A DNA stretch of 17,931 bases from an uncultured cyanobacterium (GTDB lineage Bacteria > Cyanobacteriota > Cyanobacteriia > Pseudanabaenales > Pseudanabaenaceae): NCBI GenBank assembly GCA_903819605.1, contig CAIJEA010000141.1, positions 1 to 17,931 of the forward strand, read 5' to 3'. The notes under the pieces are model-generated. The model was not told the DNA's origin and did no database searches. It saw only the letters and a program-made list of their open reading frames with translations. This document shows, piece after piece, positions 13,681-17,931 of this stretch (within the stretch, counting starts at the first letter, position 1; every line of letters begins with the position of its first letter). Both the position numbers and the translations under genes were made by a program.

Positions 13681-14349
13681 ATGCGTATAGATATAGTCAC
13701 CCTCTTTCCTGAATTTTTTACTTCGCCGTTGCAAACAAGTTTGCTTGGTAAAGCGATCGCTAATCAAATCGCGGAAGTGCATCTTACTAACCCCAGAGAT
13801 TTCACCACCGATAAGCATCATCGTGTTGATGATGAACCCTACGGTGGCGGTGTGGGAATGTTGATGAAGCCCGATCCAATTTTTGCGGCGGTGGAGTCAT
13901 TGCCAACTTTGCCTAAGCGCGAAATTATCTATCTGACTCCGCAGGGTGAACCAATGAAGCAGGAAATGTTTAAGGAGCTTGCCAATTACGATCAGTTAGT
14001 TCTTATTTGTGGTAGCTATGAGGGAATTGATGAAAGGGTATGCGAGCATTTAGTCACTCGTGAGGTTTCCCTTGGAGATTTTGTATTGACCTGTGGTGAG
14101 ATTCCTGCGCTAGCGCTAATTAATGGAGTTGTACGTTTGCGTCCAGGAACAGTAGGGAAGGAAGATTCGCTCAAGTTTGAGAGTTTTGAGGATGGATTGT
14201 TAGATTACCCGCAATACACAAGACCTCCTATATTCCGAGATTGGGAAGTTCCCGAAGTATTGCGATCGGGCAACCATAAATTGATCGCAGAATGGAGAAA
14301 GGAACAACAAATTCTTCGTACCAAGCAACGGCGACCAGATCTTCTTTAG
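13681..14349 (+). CDS. trmD: tRNA (guanine-N1)-methyltransferase (TrmD)
   Basis: TrmD methylates G37 next to the anticodon using S-adenosylmethionine, preventing +1 frameshifting. The 222-residue protein is slightly shorter than the E. coli enzyme (about 255) because its C-terminal tail is short. It shows MRIDIVTLFPEFF, VDDEPYGGGVGMLMKPDP (49-66), YLTPQGEP and the trefoil-knot SAM site LICGSYEGIDERV (108-120). These are followed by SLGDFVLTCGEIPAL and GLLDYPQYTRP. At the position of the E. coli catalytic base Asp169 this protein has Glu167. The ATG at 13681 has no Shine-Dalgarno; the leader is within 58 bases of moeA. Confidence 0.95.
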   Translation: MRIDIVTLFPEFFTSPLQTSLLGKAIANQIAEVHLTNPRDFTTDKHHRVDDEPYGGGVGMLMKPDPIFAAVESLPTLPKREIIYLTPQGEPMKQEMFKELANYDQLVLICGSYEGIDERVCEHLVTREVSLGDFVLTCGEIPALALINGVVRLRPGTVGKEDSLKFESFEDGLLDYPQYTRPPIFRDWEVPEVLRSGNHKLIAEWRKEQQILRTKQRRPDLL

Positions 14350-14451
14350 TCTTGCGACGGGCTTTGAAGGCTATGGTTTTCGCTACTTGATAGTTTTTAG
14401 TGATAAAATCTCTACATTACCTACCTTCTAAATAGCGTATAGGTTCGATCC

Positions 14452-14871
14452 ATGCAAATCGTTGAGGTTGAAGCAAAGGTTATAGGACGGAAGCGATCGC
14501 CAGTAGCACCGTGGCAAGTATCAATCTCGCAGGAAGGTTTGACATTACGCGATTTGATTTTGGATATTGTGGATGCGGAAGTGACTGCTTTTCGCGATCG
14601 CCAAGAGCAACAAAGATTACCTCAAATTTTGACTAAGGATGCGATCTCTTGGGGAATGGAAAAAGGCAAGATAACTTCAGGCGATCGCGAATTTGCACCT
14701 CAATCTGTCGATCTGCAAGCCGCTTTTGATGCGGCGATTCAGGCTTTTAGCGATGGCTTATATTATGTTTTCATTGACGATCGCCAGTATGAATCTTTGG
14801 ACGAGAAAGTGATTCTACAGCCACAAAGCAAGGTGTTGTTTTTGCGCCTCGTGGCGATGGTAGGAGGTTAA
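14452..14871 (+). CDS. Small protein with a ubiquitin/MoaD-like (beta-grasp) C-terminus ending in Gly-Gly
   Basis: I do not recognise this 139-residue protein by name. Its predicted order is strand (VEVEAKVIGRK), strand (PWQVSISQEG) and a long helix (LTLRDLILDIVDAEVTAF). A polar insert covers about 50-100. Then come YYVFIDDRQYESLDEKV and a last strand, LQPQSKVLFLRLVAMVGG. That final block, a turn followed by a hydrophobic strand and a terminal Gly-Gly, is the pattern of MoaD, ThiS and ubiquitin. The function is inferred from pattern only; it could be a sulfur carrier, a protein modifier or a non-conjugated beta-grasp protein. No E1/ThiF-like or JAB peptidase gene is in the window. It is tightly linked to the next gene, which starts one base after this stop. 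Confidence 0.6.
   Translation: MQIVEVEAKVIGRKRSPVAPWQVSISQEGLTLRDLILDIVDAEVTAFRDRQEQQRLPQILTKDAISWGMEKGKITSGDREFAPQSVDLQAAFDAAIQAFSDGLYYVFIDDRQYESLDEKVILQPQSKVLFLRLVAMVGG
14862..14867 (+). promoter_or_regulatory. Perfect Shine-Dalgarno AGGAGG of the large downstream gene
   Basis: AGGAGG lies within the last codons of the Gly-Gly protein, five bases before the ATG at 14873. It is the strongest ribosome binding site in the window and implies translational coupling and matched production of the two proteins. Confidence 0.85.
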
Positions 14872-14872
14872 T

Positions 14873-17800
14873 ATGCTAAAACGCGAACAGGCTTCTCAAG
14901 AACTACAAAAATTCTTTAGCACTCCCGAAATTTGGTTAGAGCGGCATCAAACGGCGATCGCAGATCTACCAGATAGTTTAAGAGAAATTGCTTGGGCTTT
15001 ATTGCGAAAGGATCAAAATGGAATATATGGTCAGAATTGGGAAGAGATTTCAAAATCAGCTAATCGTTTGGGAGAAGTTAACGCTAAGGAAAGATACCAG
15101 ATCTTTGAGGCACTATGCCCATTAATTGCCAAATATGTAGAAGCTGGTTGGCAATTACATCAGCGATTACCCTATCAGAGTGGCTATCAAAGGCAGCCAT
15201 TTCGCTTGTCGTCTTCCATTATCCCTGCCACTTTAGTTAATTGGGTACAGAGCATTCTGGGTATAGTTCAACAATACGAACAGGATATCACTTGGTATGC
15301 AGTTTGGGTGGCTTACATTCACCAATACAGTGATATTGGCATTCTGTTCGCGGCGGCGATAGAAGTGGAAGATGAGCATTCGGAAGAAATATTAACAATA
15401 TTACTAGACTCGGCAAGGGGGGGACATGCGATCGCGGCTATGGGCAATCATGTCGTGCGATCGCTATTGTTAGTCAATCGACCAGACTATTGGACATTTG
15501 TTGAGAATTTGCTGCTAGCTGCCCAACGACAGGAAGGACTACGGCAAACTATTTTGGAAGCGATCGCTCAGGCGCATCCCCAAGCTTTTCGGCGCATGGT
15601 GAGATTGATTTTAGAGCAGGATTTAATCCGCTTTAGTGCCACGATTCGAGCAGTGGATCAGTGGTTTGGCTTTGGTTGGACTGTCGAACATAAGAAAGTA
15701 GCTGAGCGATCGCTGCGTCAATTATTAGGATTTCTCGAAGATGAGAATTTAAGGCAGTCAGGTTTAGAAAGTGCCGATCCTCATGAAGTTTATCTTTGTC
15801 TATGGGCGATTGCCTTTGATAATGCTGAAACTGCCATCGCACCTGCAACGCGATTACTTCAACATTCTCAAGTTGAAATTCGCTTTGTGGCTGCTTTTTT
15901 ATTGAACCAGTTACAACTAGGCTTAGCTCAAGAAGCTCTATTACCCAGTTTAGAAGATGATGATTTGCGAGTTGCTACCCAAGCTTTTCGGAGTATCCAA
16001 AACAGATTGTCAAGTACCGATCTATTTGAGCGTTTAGAAGCTTTTTTACAAAGGATTCCCGCCAATGAGAAAAAACTACAACCGATAGTTTGGGAATGGA
16101 TGTTGTTGAGTTTAAACCGATCAGAGGTTATTCGCACCTTAAATAACCGTTTAGGAGATCGCTCTCCTAGAAGGATGATTCCCTATCTGTCGGAGATGGA
16201 CGTTTGGCTGCGGGTTCAAGTAATCCAATTATTGATTAAAGAGCAGCCTTGGGATGATGAGATACAGGGGCTAGTTTTTGCGGCGATGAGCGATCGCTCT
16301 TCCCATTTGCGCGAACAAATTTTCAAGTTGCTCAAACCATATTCCCTCAATTCAGAATTGATTGTCAAAATGGAGGGGTTACTCACTCGTAAAGGTAGCG
16401 ACCTAAGGCGGGGAGTGTTGGATTTAATCTTGAATCAAGCGGACACTGATGTTCTTATTAGTAGCGATCGCCTTTTATACAGTAAAGATGCGGGGCAACG
16501 CTTATCAGGTCTAGAATTATTAGATGAAATGATTCGGGCAAAACGTCTGAGCGATGACTGTTATCAAAAAGTGGAAGCCTATCACCAAAGACCAAAACTC
16601 ACCGCCGCAGAAGTAGAGCTTTTACAAAAATTTTCTGAACCTGAAAAGCAGCAAACTGCTACCCTCGAAAATGGCTTGGGGCTATTCGATCCTAGTCAGC
16701 GAACTCCCGCGATTCCGCCCGAATTTCCCGATCGCGAAATTGTATTAGTTTCTGAAGCCGCTAAAAATATATTGCGATCGCTAGACGCTCTCATTCACGA
16801 ACATCGCAATGTACCAGTTAAATTGAGAGGACAGGATGGAACCGAAAGCGAAGAGCAATTGCTAGGCAATCTACGTTGGTTGAATTTTCCTTCCCTAGAT
16901 ATTTCCCGTGAAGAGAATCTTGCTAATTTGCCTTTAGTTGAAGTGTGGCAAGAATGGTGGGAGGGACGATCGACCGAGCTTCGAGATGAAGATGGATATG
17001 ATTTGTTTCGGGTGAATGTTTTATTTTTTCAAAAAAATTTTTATTTCAATGAACCTATTCCTGAATGGTTAAAAAGTTGCGAGCGCTTTTTAGTGATTGA
17101 GTTAGAGGAACTTAAGTATAAGGGGCTAGTAAATACTTTAGTAAACTGGTTAGTATATTTCTATCCTCCAAATGGGATTGATTTTCTGTTGGATGCCGCT
17201 CAATTTTCTCTTGCCACCATCCGTAGGGCAATTATCCAAAGTTTAGCGGCATCTCCAACTAGTGATCTTTCTTCCAAATATGATTGGCGTGATGATGGCA
17301 AACTGTCTGGATGGTTGATGCTTGCCCGCCAAAATAATTATCTCTATCCAAATAATTGGACATCTGCACAGCTAAATAGACTATGGCTGTTACTACGATG
17401 GTTTGATGAGCCTGAAGGAACAGTACCACGTCATCGGCAAAGTGAAAATGGGAGAGATGAGATTTTACCCATGCATAATCAATCCGAAGGACACATTAAG
17501 CGAGATCGTCCTTGTTTAACCTTGATTTTGCAGTTATTCAAGGCACAAATTGCTACTGAAGCAGATTTGTTAGATTGCCTGATAGGAGAACAAATAAAGG
17601 ATTATGGAAAGTTTACAGAATTAAGCATACTAACTCGACGCGGCGGAACGCATACCGCAGGTAATCGCTCTAGAAATAAGTTCTCTAATTTACCCGAACC
17701 TGATTATCAATACTTATTAGAATTAGTCGATCGCTGTCGGCGGCGGATTGTTGAAATAGAATGCGATCGCGGCGATTTGCCCACACCTGCTACCGAAGCC

Positions 17801-17931
17801 GCCTTGAGCTTGCAGTCCGTATTAGGCATTGCCCCTGTGATTAAACTTTTGCAAAATTTAGGCAAAGAACAATTTATCCGAGGATGGAGCTACGATCGCG
17901 CTAGTAAAGCCGCCGTATTTAGTCATCTCAT
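14873..17931 (+). CDS. Large DUF4132/DUF5724-like helical-repeat protein (3' end beyond window)
   Basis: The frame is open for 1019 codons and runs off the right edge. HEAT-like helical repeats are visible, for example at about 323-375 (SQVEIRFVAAFLLNQL, DDDLRVATQAFRSI) and 441-490 (MDVWLRVQVIQLLI, SHLREQIFKLLK). The segment from about 780 on resembles DUF5724/DUF4132 proteins (the YehI/MolR type in E. coli, about 1200 residues): ARQNNYLYPNNW, WLLLRWFDEPEG, VDRCRRRIVEIE, GDLPTPATEAALSL and LGKEQFIRGWSYDR. No enzyme motif or membrane segment is visible. In other bacteria I recall such proteins near MoxR-type AAA ATPases and vWA proteins; that context would lie to the right. The start is supported by AGGAGG. 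Many HIP1 sites show it is native rather than recently acquired. Confidence 0.7.
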   Translation, partial: MLKREQASQELQKFFSTPEIWLERHQTAIADLPDSLREIAWALLRKDQNGIYGQNWEEISKSANRLGEVNAKERYQIFEALCPLIAKYVEAGWQLHQRLPYQSGYQRQPFRLSSSIIPATLVNWVQSILGIVQQYEQDITWYAVWVAYIHQYSDIGILFAAAIEVEDEHSEEILTILLDSARGGHAIAAMGNHVVRSLLLVNRPDYWTFVENLLLAAQRQEGLRQTILEAIAQAHPQAFRRMVRLILEQDLIRFSATIRAVDQWFGFGWTVEHKKVAERSLRQLLGFLEDENLRQSGLESADPHEVYLCLWAIAFDNAETAIAPATRLLQHSQVEIRFVAAFLLNQLQLGLAQEALLPSLEDDDLRVATQAFRSIQNRLSSTDLFERLEAFLQRIPANEKKLQPIVWEWMLLSLNRSEVIRTLNNRLGDRSPRRMIPYLSEMDVWLRVQVIQLLIKEQPWDDEIQGLVFAAMSDRSSHLREQIFKLLKPYSLNSELIVKMEGLLTRKGSDLRRGVLDLILNQADTDVLISSDRLLYSKDAGQRLSGLELLDEMIRAKRLSDDCYQKVEAYHQRPKLTAAEVELLQKFSEPEKQQTATLENGLGLFDPSQRTPAIPPEFPDREIVLVSEAAKNILRSLDALIHEHRNVPVKLRGQDGTESEEQLLGNLRWLNFPSLDISREENLANLPLVEVWQEWWEGRSTELRDEDGYDLFRVNVLFFQKNFYFNEPIPEWLKSCERFLVIELEELKYKGLVNTLVNWLVYFYPPNGIDFLLDAAQFSLATIRRAIIQSLAASPTSDLSSKYDWRDDGKLSGWLMLARQNNYLYPNNWTSAQLNRLWLLLRWFDEPEGTVPRHRQSENGRDEILPMHNQSEGHIKRDRPCLTLILQLFKAQIATEADLLDCLIGEQIKDYGKFTELSILTRRGGTHTAGNRSRNKFSNLPEPDYQYLLELVDRCRRRIVEIECDRGDLPTPATEAALSLQSVLGIAPVIKLLQNLGKEQFIRGWSYDRASKAAVFSHL

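Larger units (their letters stand above)
369..17770. repeat. Dispersed HIP1 octamer GCGATCGC (about thirty copies)
   Basis: By eye I count a little over thirty GCGATCGC sites; the first is at 369-376 and the last at 17763-17770. Chance would give less than one in this length. HIP1 is a hallmark of many cyanobacterial genomes. Copies are frequent in dapB, moeA and the right-end pair, and absent from about 8601 to 11924, which covers atpD-atpC. Confidence 0.85.

Noticed and set aside
14350..14451. Promoter between trmD and the Gly-Gly protein (TTGATA at 14387 and TAAAAT at 14404)
   Set aside because: The spacing is only 11 bases, too short for a normal sigma-70-type promoter; no better pair was found.
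14452..14871. Assignment of the Gly-Gly protein as MoaD because moeA is nearby
   Set aside because: It is 139 residues against about 80 for MoaD, has a central insert, is separated from moeA by the divergent trmD, and has no moaE partner. Only the fold pattern is shared.
1..17931. CRISPR array, insertion sequence, integrase or prophage
   Set aside because: No regularly spaced direct repeats of suitable length, no transposase or recombinase motif, and no phage structural gene were seen on either strand.

Overview
The window reads as cyanobacterial chromosome. It carries psaK (a photosystem I subunit), an ATP synthase beta-epsilon pair that stands apart from the other atp genes, a plastid-type tRNA-Glu(UUC), a cyanobacterial-length IspH, and about thirty copies of the HIP1 octamer GCGATCGC. 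The HIP1 load and the many hairpins between genes suggest a Pseudanabaena-like genome. That genus guess is inference, not proof.

Layout, left to right. (1) 138-2914: a beta-propeller plus transglutaminase-like protein, psaK, and a convergent nitroreductase. (2) 2915-3373: a gene-free stretch with two very long palindromes and a probable ispH promoter. (3) 3374-7139: ispH (isoprenoids), then tyrA and rpmB on the minus strand, dapB (lysine/peptidoglycan) on the plus strand, and tRNA-Glu on the minus strand. (4) 7216-8722: a Nudix hydrolase divergent from an OmpR-type response regulator that lacks its phospho-acceptor Asp. (5) 8787-10881: atpD-atpC with a promoter in front and three tandem hairpins behind. 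(6) 10900-13622: a group 3 sigma factor with what looks like a second, decayed region 2, and moeA, both on the minus strand. (7) 13681-17931: trmD, then a two-gene unit made of a small protein with a ubiquitin/MoaD-like tail ending in Gly-Gly and a very large DUF4132/DUF5724-type protein that runs off the right edge.

Most genes are unrelated housekeeping genes in short or single-gene transcription units. Two units look like real operons: atpD-atpC (5-base gap) and the Gly-Gly protein with the large protein (one base between stop and start, with a perfect AGGAGG inside the end of the first gene).

The two least ordinary things are the Gly-Gly protein/DUF4132 pair at the right end and the sigma factor with the duplicated region 2. 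A third theme is structural. Nearly every intergenic region holds a long inverted repeat, several closed by the same CTTCG/GCGAAGC mini-loop. Two of the repeats, 7.6 kb apart, share a core in which differences in one arm are matched by compensating differences in the other. No CRISPR array, transposase, integrase or phage gene is visible.
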